Assembly: GCF_008033385.1 (NCBI RefSeq)
Contig: NZ_VOGY01000007.1
Span: 62,001 to 126,000, forward strand
From: Algibacter pacificus
Lineage (GTDB): Bacteria; Bacteroidota; Bacteroidia; Flavobacteriales; Flavobacteriaceae
Direction of reading: 5' to 3'
DNA: 64,000 bases
Below, piece by piece: positions 38,025 through 47,687 of this stretch (positions are counted from its first letter, which is position 1; each line of letters starts with the position of its first letter). A program made the translations under genes and the position numbers. A model generated the notes under the pieces. That model saw only the letters and a program-made list of their open reading frames with translations. It did no database searches and was not told the origin of the DNA.

Positions 38025-38804
38025 TTAAGATTTAACAAAATGAATCAAAGCCTCAAAAAAATCTTTCGGATTTTCGGCATGCAACCAATGTCCAGCGTTT
38101 GAAATGGTAACAATGTTAACATCTGAAAAATGATTTTTAATATTACTTTCATCGCCAACACCAATATATTCCGAGCGATCGCCACGTAAAAATAAGGTTG
38201 GTTTATTAAAAGTATCATAGCTTGGTAAAGCTTCACCTACTTCGGAAACTTCTTCTTTTAAAACTTCAAGATTAATTCGTAATGCCAGTTTTCCTTTTTC
38301 TATCCAATACAAATTTTTCAATAAAAACATACGCGTTCCAGCATCATCAACATAAGTACTTAAAGCCATATCGGCTTCTGCTCTTGTTTTTATAATATCA
38401 AAATTCATAGCACTTAATCCATCCAAAATACTATCGTGATGCACAGGATAAAAACGCGGAGAAATATCGGCAACTATTAATTTTGAAACCATTTCGGGAT
38501 ATTCGCAAGCAAAAAGCATCGCCGTTTTTCCACCCATAGAATGCCCAAGTATAATAACATCATCCAGGTGATGTGCTTCGCAATAGATTTTTAAATCTTT
38601 AGCCAGCAATTCATAACTAAAATTTGCATCCCAAAAACTTCTACCGTGATTACGTTGATCTACTAAATGCACCTCGAAACCTTGTTCTGCAAGATGTTTT
38701 CCATGGGTTTTCCAATTATCACTCATCCCTAAAAAACCATGTAAAATTATAAATGGTTTTCCTTCACCTAAAATATTTGAATGCAACAATCTTTTTTCTT
38801 CCAT
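38025..38804 (-). CDS. Alpha/beta-fold hydrolase (YbfF-type esterase)
   Basis: The 259-residue cytoplasmic hydrolase resembles E. coli YbfF. The oxyanion motif is LHGFLGMSDNW, the nucleophile elbow GHSMGG has Ser89, and the catalytic His is near 239 (NAGHWLHAENP). DQRNHGRS is also typical of the family. These are acyl esterases with broad in vitro activity; the natural substrate is unknown. It is probably co-transcribed with the membrane protein downstream. Confidence 0.88.
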   Translation of the reverse strand: MEEKRLLHSNILGEGKPFIILHGFLGMSDNWKTHGKHLAEQGFEVHLVDQRNHGRSFWDANFSYELLAKDLKIYCEAHHLDDVIILGHSMGGKTAMLFACEYPEMVSKLIVADISPRFYPVHHDSILDGLSAMNFDIIKTRAEADMALSTYVDDAGTRMFLLKNLYWIEKGKLALRINLEVLKEEVSEVGEALPSYDTFNKPTLFLRGDRSEYIGVGDESNIKNHFSDVNIVTISNAGHWLHAENPKDFFEALIHFVKS

Positions 38805-38921
38805 ATACTTTTTATCCTTTCAAAACTCGTAACAGCGTAACTTATTCCATTACTACTTATTCAGCCTTTCCTCTAAATTCTGAACTCTTTTTTCTATATT
38901 CTAATATCTACCTTCTAGGAT

Positions 38922-39635
38922 TTACTTCAATTTTCGTAAATACATTTGTATTACATTCTCTACGCCTAAATATAAACTTTCAGCAATTAAGGCATGCCCG
39001 ATAGAAACCTCTAATAATCCGGGGATATTTTGTTTAAAAAAAGCCGTATTATCCAGAGATAAATCGTGTCCCGCATTAATACCTAAACCTAAATTATTTG
39101 CCAATTCGGCACTTTCAATATAAGGTTTTATTGCACCCTCGTTACCTAAACCATATTGATGCGCAAAGGCTTCGGTATATAATTCTATTCGGTCTGTTCC
39201 TGTAGCTTTAGCGCCTTCAATCTGTTCCAAAACAGGATCTACAAAAATAGAGGTTCTAATACCATTGTTTTGAAATTCCTTAATAACATCAACCAAAAAA
39301 TCTTTATGTTTTATGGTATCCCAACCCGCATTACTAGTAATAGCATCTTCGGCATCTGGCACCAAAGTTACTTGTGTCGGTTTTACTTCTAAAACTAATT
39401 TAAGGAACGATTCTACAGGATTACCTTCTATATTATATTCTGTGTAAACCACCGATTTTAAATCTCGGGCATCCTGATATCTAATATGGCGTTCATCTGG
39501 TCTAGGGTGTATAGTAACGCCTTCGGCACCAAAACGTTGCACATCTTTAGCAAACTCAACAACATTAGGCACATCGCCTCCTCTAGAGTTTCTTAATGTG
39601 GCTATCTTATTTATATTAACACTTAACTTTGTCAT
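38922..39635 (-). CDS. pdxJ: Pyridoxine 5'-phosphate synthase
   Basis: The 237-residue TIM-barrel enzyme is the ring-closing enzyme of vitamin B6 synthesis. It matches PdxJ throughout: LSVNINKIATLRNSRGG, HPRPDERHI, VTLVPDAEDAITSNAGW, RIELYTEAFA, and the C-terminal GINAGHDLS and EVSIGHALIAE. It is divergent from the CBS-nadK cluster. Confidence 0.96.
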   Translation of the reverse strand: MTKLSVNINKIATLRNSRGGDVPNVVEFAKDVQRFGAEGVTIHPRPDERHIRYQDARDLKSVVYTEYNIEGNPVESFLKLVLEVKPTQVTLVPDAEDAITSNAGWDTIKHKDFLVDVIKEFQNNGIRTSIFVDPVLEQIEGAKATGTDRIELYTEAFAHQYGLGNEGAIKPYIESAELANNLGLGINAGHDLSLDNTAFFKQNIPGLLEVSIGHALIAESLYLGVENVIQMYLRKLK

Positions 39636-39721
39636 AAATCCATTTTAAAACACAAAAATACAAAGTAGAACAGCCATAATTGCTATTTTTTTGATTAATT
39701 TGCATACCTATAAAAGGCGTT

Positions 39722-40381
39722 ATGAAACTTTCGGAATACATTATAAACGACATAAAACCACTAAAAAACACCAGCAAAATTGGTGAATTGCAACTACTGT
39801 TCAACCAGTTAACCTTTTCCCATATCCCGGTATTAAATGCAGAAGGCACTTATTTGGGTAGTTTTTCCGAAACAGACGCCCATTGTTTCGACAGTCAAAA
39901 ACAACTATTAGAATACCAGTATACCTTCGAAGATTTTTTTGTTCGCGACACCACCGTTTGGCTAGACGTTTTAGAAGCATTTGCTAAAAATTCTACCAAT
40001 ATTATGCCTGTTTTAAGCGAACAAAACAAATACTTAGGCTATTATGAAGTTAATGATGTTATTAACATGTTTAGCGACTCGCCTTTTTTCTCAGATCCAG
40101 GCGGAATTATAGTGGTTGAAAAAACAATTAACGATTATTCCTTTAGTGAAATTAGTCAAATTGTAGAATCTAACGGTGGTAAATTACTTGGCGCCTTTAT
40201 ATCAAAAATGAATAGCAATTTAATACAAGTGACACTAAAAGTAGGTAACACCGGACTTAATGATATTATTCAAACCTTTAGACGATACAGTTATATTATT
40301 GTTTCTGGTCACGAAGAAGATAGTTATATGGAAAGCCTAAAAGAACGATCGGATTATTTAAATAAGTACTTAGACATATAA
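39722..40381 (+). CDS. CBS-domain protein with a C-terminal regulatory domain
   Basis: The 219-residue protein has two CBS motifs in the first 130 residues (FSHIPVLNAEGTYLGSFSETD and TNIMPVLSEQNKYLGYYEVNDV). A C-terminal domain (about 130-215) looks ACT-like (GGIIVVEKTINDYSFSEISQIVESNGGKLLG). The arrangement recalls AcuB-type regulators. It lies 2 bp upstream of nadK, a pairing I recall as common in Bacteroidota, suggesting that it senses nucleotides, but no function is proven. Confidence 0.82.
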   Translation: MKLSEYIINDIKPLKNTSKIGELQLLFNQLTFSHIPVLNAEGTYLGSFSETDAHCFDSQKQLLEYQYTFEDFFVRDTTVWLDVLEAFAKNSTNIMPVLSEQNKYLGYYEVNDVINMFSDSPFFSDPGGIIVVEKTINDYSFSEISQIVESNGGKLLGAFISKMNSNLIQVTLKVGNTGLNDIIQTFRRYSYIIVSGHEEDSYMESLKERSDYLNKYLDI

Positions 40382-40383
40382 CT

Positions 40384-41271
40384 ATGAAAGTTGCAATTTT
40401 TGGACGCTTTTACAACAAAACTACTACAACTTCTGTAGAAACCCTGCTTCATTATTTACTAAAAAAGGAATTCGATGCTTATATAGAAACCGAATTCTCG
40501 AACCTTATAAAAAATGAATCGCAAAACGGAAACGACTATTCCTCTTTTAAAACCTTCGACGCACTCGATAGCAGCTTCGATTTACTCGTTAGTATTGGTG
40601 GCGATGGTACCATCCTGCGCGCCATTACATACGTAAAAAACCTAGACATCCCCATTATTGGTATCAATACTGGCCGCCTTGGATTTTTGGCAACCATACA
40701 AGTAAATCAAATAGAAAATGCCATGCAAAACATTATCGATGGCAACTATAAAATATCCGAACGCACTTTACTTTCAGTAGAAACATCGCCGGAAAACAAC
40801 GAAATAACCACCATGAATTTCGCCCTAAACGAAATTTCTGTAAGTCGAAAAAACACAACCTCCATGATAACCGTGGAAACCTATTTGGACGACGAATTCC
40901 TAACCACCTATTGGAGCGACGGCCTCATTGTATCCACCCCAACAGGATCTACCGGATACTCCCTAAGTTGCGGTGGCCCAGTAATAACACCAGGCGCCAA
41001 CAGTTTTGCACTAACCCCAATTGCACCACATAATTTAAGCGCGCGCCCTTTAATAATACCCGATTCCACAGAAATACAACTAAAAGTAAACGGCCGCGAA
41101 GAACAACATTTAGTATCCCTAGATTCACGAATTGCAACCTTAGACAACGGCACCATTATTAAAATAAAAAAAGCCGATTTCAAAATAAAAATGATCGATT
41201 TACCAAGCGAAAGCTTTCTTGTCACCCTTAGAAAAAAACTACTTTGGGGCGAAGACAAACGCAATCAATAA
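40384..41271 (+). CDS. nadK: NAD kinase
   Basis: The 295-residue protein phosphorylates NAD to NADP. The GGDG motif (residues 72-75) lies in SIGGDGTILRA, followed by GINTGRLGFLA, the ALNEISVSR segment (NE/D motif), and the glycine-rich PTGSTGYSLSCGGPV near residue 190. It follows the CBS gene by 2 bp. A dispersed repeat starts 4 bp after its stop. Confidence 0.96.
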   Translation: MKVAIFGRFYNKTTTTSVETLLHYLLKKEFDAYIETEFSNLIKNESQNGNDYSSFKTFDALDSSFDLLVSIGGDGTILRAITYVKNLDIPIIGINTGRLGFLATIQVNQIENAMQNIIDGNYKISERTLLSVETSPENNEITTMNFALNEISVSRKNTTSMITVETYLDDEFLTTYWSDGLIVSTPTGSTGYSLSCGGPVITPGANSFALTPIAPHNLSARPLIIPDSTEIQLKVNGREEQHLVSLDSRIATLDNGTIIKIKKADFKIKMIDLPSESFLVTLRKKLLWGEDKRNQ

Positions 41272-41275
41272 TTAA

Positions 41276-41440
41276 TTTTGGGCGTTACCACAAGGGTCGG
41301 GCTTTCCGCTATATCTTTTTACGGCGTGTTCTGTTTTTCCTTTAAAGCTTCGTTTAAATTAAAAATCCGTTTATCAGTAAAACCACAGACTTCATTTCCG
41401 TAAAAAGGATGCCGCTGCAATCCCTAACGCACCCATCAGC
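41276..41440 (+). repeat. Dispersed intergenic element, copy 3
   Basis: It starts TTTTGGGCGTTACC and ends CAATCCCTAACGCACCCATCAG. The inner inverted repeat ATCTTTTTACGG (41313-41324) pairs with CCGTAAAAAGGAT (41398-41410) around about 73 bp. Compared with copy 1, both arms have changed together (TTTATG/CATAAA versus TTACGG/CCGTAA). The element fills nearly half of the 370-bp gap between nadK and porG. The rest of that gap is AT-rich, with one promoter element. Confidence 0.75.
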
Positions 41441-41616
41441 AATGGATTATACTTAGCACAAACAGCATTTTTTTTTCAACATACATTATTTAAAAGATCT
41501 CCTTTTCATCCCGTAATCAAAAACGTTATCATAGCAAATAAAACAATAATTTTTAATAAAAACAGTTCTACATCCATACTGTTAACATCAAATTATAACA
41601 GTCCATTCTTATTTAT

Positions 41617-41624
41617 TATATTTG
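41617..41624 (+). promoter_or_regulatory. Likely promoter -7 element for porG-uppS-bamA
   Basis: TATATTTG matches TAnnTTTG, 17 bp before the porG start. No clear TTTG -33 element is seen. Confidence 0.5.
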
Positions 41625-41641
41625 CAAACTTTTAAACATCT

Positions 41642-42328
41642 ATGAGATATTTAATTATATTGATATTAAGCTTATTATGCTCACAAATAAACAACGCTCA
41701 AATTAATGAAATTGGGGTGTTTGCTGGAGGCAGCAATTTAATTGGAGACGTTGGAGCCACAACTTATATTGCACCAAATAGTCTAACCTTGGGGCTATTA
41801 TATAAATATAACCGAAGCGCAAGACACTCGTACAGACTTTCTGTAATACACGCCAACCTAAGAGCTCAAGATAGCGATTCCAGCGATCCGAGACGTTTAG
41901 AACGCGGGTATTCCGTAGATACTAAAATACTAGAATTTGCAGCCGGCATAGAATTTACTTTTGTAGATTTCAATCTTCATGAAGGCCGCACCATAGGAAC
42001 TCCTTATATATATAGTGGCATTACGGCAACACGGCATAGCAATAATTATTATTTAAACAATACTCAAATGTCTGAAGGGGCTAAAGGTTGGGCCGCAGGT
42101 ATTCCTATGACTTTAGGTTACAAAACAAATATTTTAGGTAAATTTATCCTCGGTTTCGAAATTGGAGCTCGATATACCTTTACAGATAATTTAGATGGTA
42201 ATTTTCCAGAAAACGAAAGCAACCAACTATATCGGTTTGGAAATATAAATAATAATGACTGGTACACATTTACAGGAATTACCTTAACTTACACCTTTGG
42301 AATTAAACCCTGCTATTGTAACGATTAA
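41642..42328 (+). CDS. porG: PorG-like outer membrane beta-barrel (DUF6089)
   Basis: The 228-residue protein has a signal peptide (cleavage near residue 20, after NNAQ) followed by about eight beta strands of a small outer-membrane barrel (GVFAGGSNLIGDVG, TPYIYSGITATRH, TFTGITLTYTFGI). It is of the DUF6089 family, which includes PorG, a type IX secretion component in Porphyromonas. The gene order porG-uppS-bamA-ompH-ompH matches what I recall for P. gingivalis, which supports orthology. The stop is directly followed by the uppS ATG. Its role in type IX secretion here is inferred. Confidence 0.75.
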   Translation: MRYLIILILSLLCSQINNAQINEIGVFAGGSNLIGDVGATTYIAPNSLTLGLLYKYNRSARHSYRLSVIHANLRAQDSDSSDPRRLERGYSVDTKILEFAAGIEFTFVDFNLHEGRTIGTPYIYSGITATRHSNNYYLNNTQMSEGAKGWAAGIPMTLGYKTNILGKFILGFEIGARYTFTDNLDGNFPENESNQLYRFGNINNNDWYTFTGITLTYTFGIKPCYCND

Positions 42329-43069
42329 ATGAATTTGAAAGAAAACATACAACTCGAAAAACTACCAAAACACATTGCCATAATTATGGATGGAAATGGG
42401 CGTTGGGCAAAAAAACAAGGGATGATTCGCGCCTTTGGGCACGAAAACGGCACAAAATCTGTAAGAACAACCGTAGAAGCTTGTGCAGAATTGGGCGTAG
42501 AAAACCTTACACTTTATGCCTTTTCTACAGAAAACTGGAACCGACCTAAACTAGAAGTGCAAACACTTATGAAACTTTTAGTGTCCGCTTTAAGAAAAGA
42601 AATTAAAACATTACAAGACAATAATATTAAACTCCTCGCTATAGGTAACTTAACAACCTTGCCTCAAAAAGCCTACAAAGAACTACATGAGGTAATAAAC
42701 AAAACTAAAAACAACTCGCGAATGACACTAACCCTAGCACTTAGCTACGGTTCGCGCGAAGAAATCATAAATACTGTTAAGGAGATTAGTATTAAAGTTA
42801 AAAATAATATAATTTCGCCCGAAATAATTGATGAATCAATTATTAATGAGCATCTTTACACGCAAAATTTACCAGATGTAGATTTGTTAATAAGAACTAG
42901 TGGCGAGCAACGTATAAGTAATTTCTTGCTTTGGCAAATTGCCTATGCCGAATTATATTTTACAAATGTACTTTGGCCAGATTTCACAAAGGAACATTTG
43001 TATGAAGCTATTATTGAATATCAAAAAAGAGAACGAAGATTTGGGAAAACAAGTGAACAACTTAGTTAA
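42329..43069 (+). CDS. uppS: Isoprenyl transferase (undecaprenyl diphosphate synthase)
   Basis: The 246-residue cis-prenyltransferase makes the lipid carrier for peptidoglycan. Motifs present are IAIIMDGNGRWAKKQG with catalytic Asp21, the FSTENWNRP segment, and RTSGEQRISNFLLWQIAYAELYF. It begins immediately after the porG stop and overlaps the start of bamA. Confidence 0.96.
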   Translation: MNLKENIQLEKLPKHIAIIMDGNGRWAKKQGMIRAFGHENGTKSVRTTVEACAELGVENLTLYAFSTENWNRPKLEVQTLMKLLVSALRKEIKTLQDNNIKLLAIGNLTTLPQKAYKELHEVINKTKNNSRMTLTLALSYGSREEIINTVKEISIKVKNNIISPEIIDESIINEHLYTQNLPDVDLLIRTSGEQRISNFLLWQIAYAELYFTNVLWPDFTKEHLYEAIIEYQKRERRFGKTSEQLS

Positions 43070-45653
43070 TTTACTAGCTTTTAAAACATACTCCAAATGC
43101 TACTTAGCATTTCTAATTATTGCAAGTTGTTTTAATATTCAAGCACAAGATTTAGATTATAAAAATGGTAAAACATATACCTTAGGCAAAATTACGGTTA
43201 CTGGTAACACAAATTTCAACGACCAAACTATTGTAGCATACTCTGGTTTAAGTAAAGGAAAAGAAATTAAAATCCCAGGGGAAGACATTCGTGATGCCAT
43301 TAAAAAGCTATGGAAGTCCAATCTTTTTAACGATATAGAGGTTTATATTACCGATATAAAAGATAATGTGGCATCCTTAGAAATTCATCTATCCGATTTA
43401 CCTCAACTTAACGAACTGAAAATTTACGGCGTTAAAAACGGAAAAAAAGAAGGCATTATTGAGGATAATAAATTAAAAAGAGGTACTAAAGTTACCGAAA
43501 ACCTAATTACTACTACAAAAAATTATCTAACCAATAAATACAAAAAAGATGGTTTTTTAAACACCAAAGTACATATTAATACTATTGAAGTTCAAGATTC
43601 TATTCAAACGAGTAGAGTAAATATGGTGCTTAATATTGACAAAGGCGAAAAAGTTAAAATTGACGATATTATATTCAGTGGTGATTCTGTTCTAAGCGAA
43701 AAAAAGCTTAGAAAAAGCATGAAAAACACCAAAAAGAAAAATCCTATTCGCCTTCTAAAACGTTCTAAATACATTGAAGAGGATTATAAAGAAGATTTGG
43801 TAAGTTTAATAGATACCTACAAAGAAAACGGATATAGAGATGCTCGTGTACTTTCAGACAGTATCATAGTTAACGATGACAAAACCATTTCACTTAAAAT
43901 TAATTTAGAAGAAGGTGATAAATACACCTTTGGGGACATTACTTTTATAGGAAACACAATTTATTCAAACCAACAACTAAGTCGTTTATTACGTATCAAT
44001 AAAGGCGATACTTATGATGGGGTTACCCTCTCTAAACGTATTGCAGATGACACAAAACCAGATGCCAACGACATTACAAATTTATATCAAAACAACGGGT
44101 ATTTATTTTCTAATATTAACGCTGTAGAGGTAAGTGCCGACAACAATATTATCGATATGGAAATTAGAATAACCGAAGGGAAACCGGCTTATTTTAATAG
44201 TGTATCGGTTGTAGGAAATGATAAAACAAACGATCACGTTGTATACAGAGAAATTCGTACACGCCCAGGACAATTATACAGTAAAGCCAACGTAGTACGT
44301 ACCGTAAGAGAGCTTGGTCAATTAGGCTTCTTCGATGCTCAAGAAATTACACCCAACTTTAACAACCCAAATCCAAACGAAGGAACAATCGATATGGAAT
44401 ATGTGGTTAAAGAAACTGGATCGAGCCAAATTGAATTACAAGGTGGCTACGGTGGTGGTGGCTTTATTGGAACTTTAGGACTATCATTCAATAACTTTTC
44501 AATCAAAGACATGTTCAAAAAAGAGGCTTACAAACCAATACCTATGGGAGATGGTCAAAAACTAGCACTTCGTTTACAAGCCAGCCAGTTTTACCAAACC
44601 TATAGTTTCTCTTTTTCCGAACCTTGGCTAGGCGGAAAACGCCCCGTGCAATTTTCAACTTCGTTATCGCATACCAAACAGTTTTTATATGATTACACCT
44701 CGTATAAAGCAGATAAAAGTAGAAGTTTTAATATTACAGGTATTACTGTTGGCTTAGCAAAACGTTTATCAGTACCAGATGATTTCTTTGTACTATCGCA
44801 ATCATTAAGTTACCAACGTTACGATTTAAATAATTATACAACGAGCTTATTTACTTTTGGAAATGGTTTTTCTAATAATCTATCTTACTCAATAGGTTTA
44901 AGCAGAAATAACACCAGTGTAGATCCCGTTTATCCAACGGCCGGTTCCAACTTCTCAATTACAGGAAAATTCTCGTTACCGTATTCATTATTTAATGGTA
45001 TAGATTATTCGGCTTTAAAAGAAGATAGAGATGCTAACTTTAACAGCCAATCGGATACAACTTTAAGCATTGCTGCACGCCAGGCGGCCGCAGATGAAGT
45101 TTCTAGAATAGATCAAGAACGATACAACTGGCTAGAATTTTATAAAGTCAACTTTAAAGGCACATGGTACACGCAAATTACCAAAGACTTGGTATTACGT
45201 CCTAATGTTGAATTTGGCTTCTTAGGGGCTTACAATCAAGATAGAGGCGTGATTCCTTTTGAAAGATACTTTTTAGGTGGTGATGGATTAGCAAATTACA
45301 GTTTAGATGGTCGTGAAGTTGTACAATTACGTGGTTACCCTAACCAATCTCTTTCTAGCGAAGATGGAGGATCTATTTACAATAAATTCTCTTTAGAGTT
45401 ACGCTACCCAATTACATTAAAAGCGTCGGCAAAAATATATGCTTTAAGTTTCATTGAAGGAGGAGCATCTTTCGATAATTTTAGAGATTTTAGCCCTTTT
45501 GATTTAAAACGTTCTGCTGGTTTAGGTATTCGCATTTTTATGCCAGCCTTTGGTTTATTAGGTATCGATTTTGGTCATGGATTTGATTCTATCGATGATA
45601 GTGGCGTTAAAAACGGCTGGGAAACTCACTTCATTATTGGTCAACAATTTTAA
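43053..45653 (+). CDS. bamA: Outer membrane protein assembly factor BamA
   Basis: The Omp85 protein has five POTRA repeats (LGKITVTGNTNFND; VKIDDIIFSGD; YTFGDITFIGNT; FNSVSVVGND) followed by a 16-strand barrel with the conserved FxRYFLGGDG and LRGYPN loops, ending in a terminal Phe. It inserts barrels into the outer membrane. The start is uncertain because no ATG precedes the signal peptide closely. The GTG at 43053, inside uppS (17-bp overlap), gives a normal signal peptide ending FNIQAQ and about 866 residues. ATG 43002 would add 17 residues. The order with porG, uppS and ompH fits an outer-membrane biogenesis operon. Confidence 0.93.
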   Translation: MNNLVNLLAFKTYSKCYLAFLIIASCFNIQAQDLDYKNGKTYTLGKITVTGNTNFNDQTIVAYSGLSKGKEIKIPGEDIRDAIKKLWKSNLFNDIEVYITDIKDNVASLEIHLSDLPQLNELKIYGVKNGKKEGIIEDNKLKRGTKVTENLITTTKNYLTNKYKKDGFLNTKVHINTIEVQDSIQTSRVNMVLNIDKGEKVKIDDIIFSGDSVLSEKKLRKSMKNTKKKNPIRLLKRSKYIEEDYKEDLVSLIDTYKENGYRDARVLSDSIIVNDDKTISLKINLEEGDKYTFGDITFIGNTIYSNQQLSRLLRINKGDTYDGVTLSKRIADDTKPDANDITNLYQNNGYLFSNINAVEVSADNNIIDMEIRITEGKPAYFNSVSVVGNDKTNDHVVYREIRTRPGQLYSKANVVRTVRELGQLGFFDAQEITPNFNNPNPNEGTIDMEYVVKETGSSQIELQGGYGGGGFIGTLGLSFNNFSIKDMFKKEAYKPIPMGDGQKLALRLQASQFYQTYSFSFSEPWLGGKRPVQFSTSLSHTKQFLYDYTSYKADKSRSFNITGITVGLAKRLSVPDDFFVLSQSLSYQRYDLNNYTTSLFTFGNGFSNNLSYSIGLSRNNTSVDPVYPTAGSNFSITGKFSLPYSLFNGIDYSALKEDRDANFNSQSDTTLSIAARQAAADEVSRIDQERYNWLEFYKVNFKGTWYTQITKDLVLRPNVEFGFLGAYNQDRGVIPFERYFLGGDGLANYSLDGREVVQLRGYPNQSLSSEDGGSIYNKFSLELRYPITLKASAKIYALSFIEGGASFDNFRDFSPFDLKRSAGLGIRIFMPAFGLLGIDFGHGFDSIDDSGVKNGWETHFIIGQQF

Positions 45654-45741
45654 TCTCTATTATATTTTGGCACGATATTTTCTATTAACACTTTGATGAT
45701 TTGAATATGAATTGAAATTTTTATGATTAAATTTCGTTAAT

Positions 45742-45772
45742 TTTGAAATGAATAGCGAAAATGTTTATTTTG
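45742..45772 (+). promoter_or_regulatory. Possible promoter for the ompH pair
   Basis: TTTG (45742-45745) is followed after 19 bp by TTATTTTG (45765-45772), one mismatch from TAnnTTTG. It lies in the 230-bp gap between bamA and the first ompH. Confidence 0.5.
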
Positions 45773-45904
45773 CAAGCTATTATAGCAGGTAAAATTAATA
45801 AATTCAATCACATAAAAAACAATTCATAAAAGTGACAGCAACAAAATTAATCGTCTGTCGTTTTTATAATTTATAGACTATAAATGATAAAAATATTTAA
45901 ACAG

Positions 45905-46888
45905 ATGAAAAACAACGTTCTTTTTTTATTGACCCTAGTTTTTATATTGCCCCTGTCGTTCCATGCGCAACGGGGAGTAAGTCTTGCCTATATTGATAGT
46001 GAATATATTTTAGAAAATGTACCCGAATATCAAGAAGCAACAAAACAACTAAATGATAAAGCTGATAAATGGAAAAATGAAATTCAAGAGCAATTAGCTG
46101 CTATTGAACAAAAACGAAAAGACTTAAGTAACGAAAAAGCCTTATTGACAACAGAACTCATTAAAGAACGCGAAGAAGATATTACTTTTGAAGAAAATGA
46201 AATTTTAGATTATCAACAAAAACGTTTTGGTCCAAATGGCGATTTGTTTATTCAACAAAGACAATTAATGCAACCTGTTCAAGACCAGATTTTTGCAGCT
46301 GTACAAACCATTGTTGCTGCTAGAAAATACCAAATAGTATTGGATAAAGCCAATGGAGGTATGCTTTATGTCGCAAATTCTTTAGATATTAGCGACCAGG
46401 TTTTAAGAAGTATAACTAGAACATCAAAAAGAAAACAAGTACAAAACAAAGCTGAACGTAGAGCAGCAGAAAAAGAAGATATCGTTCCTGAAGTAAACCT
46501 AGAACTAGAAGCAAGACAAAAAGCACTGGAAGAAAAAAAAGCAGAAAGAGAAAAGGCTATTGAAGCCGCTAGACAAAAAAAATTAGATGCCCGAGCTGCT
46601 AAAATTAAAGCCGCAGCCGATAGACGACAAGCTATATTAGATGCACGTAAAAAAGCAACAGAAGCCAAAACAACAGAAACAACTGAAACAACTGAAACAG
46701 AAAATACTGGTAAAACTGAGGCTAAAACAAAAATAGAGCAAACTAAAAAAACAAGAGCTGAACTTATTGAAGAAAACAGATTAAAAAAATTAAAAGCACG
46801 CGAAGAACGTATTAAAGCCTTAGAAGCCAAAAGAAAAAAAATATTAGAAGATCGCCAAAAGGCAAAAGATAGTTTAAACAACAATTAA
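45905..46888 (+). CDS. OmpH/Skp-family periplasmic chaperone, long form
   Basis: The protein (327 residues from ATG 45905) has a signal peptide ending SFHAQ and an OmpH/Skp domain in the first 170 residues (LAYIDSEYILENVPEYQEA, EFQ-like coiled coil, IVLDKANGGMLYV). The remaining about 130 residues are a long charged K/E/A-rich coiled coil. Skp proteins hold unfolded barrels on their way to BamA. An in-frame ATG seven codons earlier (45884) is possible, but the chosen start gives a cleaner signal peptide. Skp is normally about 160 residues, so the tail is an extension. Confidence 0.9.
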   Translation: MKNNVLFLLTLVFILPLSFHAQRGVSLAYIDSEYILENVPEYQEATKQLNDKADKWKNEIQEQLAAIEQKRKDLSNEKALLTTELIKEREEDITFEENEILDYQQKRFGPNGDLFIQQRQLMQPVQDQIFAAVQTIVAARKYQIVLDKANGGMLYVANSLDISDQVLRSITRTSKRKQVQNKAERRAAEKEDIVPEVNLELEARQKALEEKKAEREKAIEAARQKKLDARAAKIKAAADRRQAILDARKKATEAKTTETTETTETENTGKTEAKTKIEQTKKTRAELIEENRLKKLKAREERIKALEAKRKKILEDRQKAKDSLNNN

Positions 46889-46918
46889 TAATTTATAACA
46901 CACAAATACTATTTACAA

Positions 46919-47425
46919 ATGAAACATTTTAAAACACTTTTATTAGCAACGGCTTTATGTATTGGAACTATAAGTTTCACTCAAGCTCAATCTAAGATTG
47001 CTCATATAAATACTCAAGAATTAATTAAAGCAATGCCAGAAATGAAAGCGGCACAAGCAGAATTAGAAGCTTTAAGCAAAACATATCAAACAGATATGCA
47101 AAGTTCTGTTACCGAATTTCAAAACTTACAAAAACAATACGAAGCAGAAGCTAAAAACAAAACAGATGAAGAAAACCAAAAACGTATTTTAGAGTTACAA
47201 GAAAAACAACAACGTTTGCAACAATTTCAAGCAGATGCTCAAAAAGATTTACAATCTAAAGAAATAGCTCTTTTACAACCTATAACAGAAAAAGCAAAAG
47301 CAGCTATCTTAAAAGTTTCAAGAGCTCAAGGATTTGACTATGTTTTAGACTCTGGAGTTGGTGTAACGATTCTTGCTGATGGTAAAGATTTATTAAACGA
47401 TGTAAAAAAGGATTTAGGTATCTAA
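46919..47425 (+). CDS. OmpH/Skp-family periplasmic chaperone
   Basis: The 168-residue protein has a signal peptide (cleavage after TQAQ), a normal-length OmpH domain with KIAHINTQELIKAMPEMK, and a long coiled coil through the middle. The domain ends in AAILKVSRAQGFDYVLDSG. It is 30 bp downstream of the longer paralog and closes the unit with a strong terminator. It probably escorts unfolded outer-membrane proteins to BamA. Confidence 0.93.
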   Translation: MKHFKTLLLATALCIGTISFTQAQSKIAHINTQELIKAMPEMKAAQAELEALSKTYQTDMQSSVTEFQNLQKQYEAEAKNKTDEENQKRILELQEKQQRLQQFQADAQKDLQSKEIALLQPITEKAKAAILKVSRAQGFDYVLDSGVGVTILADGKDLLNDVKKDLGI

Positions 47426-47444
47426 TTTCTTCATTTATAAAAAT

Positions 47445-47479
47445 AAAAAACCTGTAAATTTAGTTTTACAGGTTTTTTT
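47445..47479 (+). terminator. Terminator after the ompH pair
   Basis: AAAAAACCTGTAAA pairs with TTTACAGGTTTTTT around a 6-nt loop. A T-run follows. Confidence 0.9.
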
Positions 47480-47687
47480 ATGCCCTAAACCGAACTAAGC
47501 TATTTTAAAAAATACAGGTGAGCCCTTTACTTCAATTCTAAAAACACACATCCTGCACAGCTTAATTATACACATACTTTATAAAATGGTAAACGACATT
47601 CTAATCGCTATCTGTATTAAACAACATCAAAAAGATTCAACTTAAATTTAAGATAAACCTTTTTAATCAACATTAAAGCGTTAACGT

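Noticed and set aside
46366-46884. A 172-codon minus-strand frame, Ser/Ala/Leu-rich
   Set aside because: It is the antisense of the K/E/A-rich coiled coil of the long OmpH protein.
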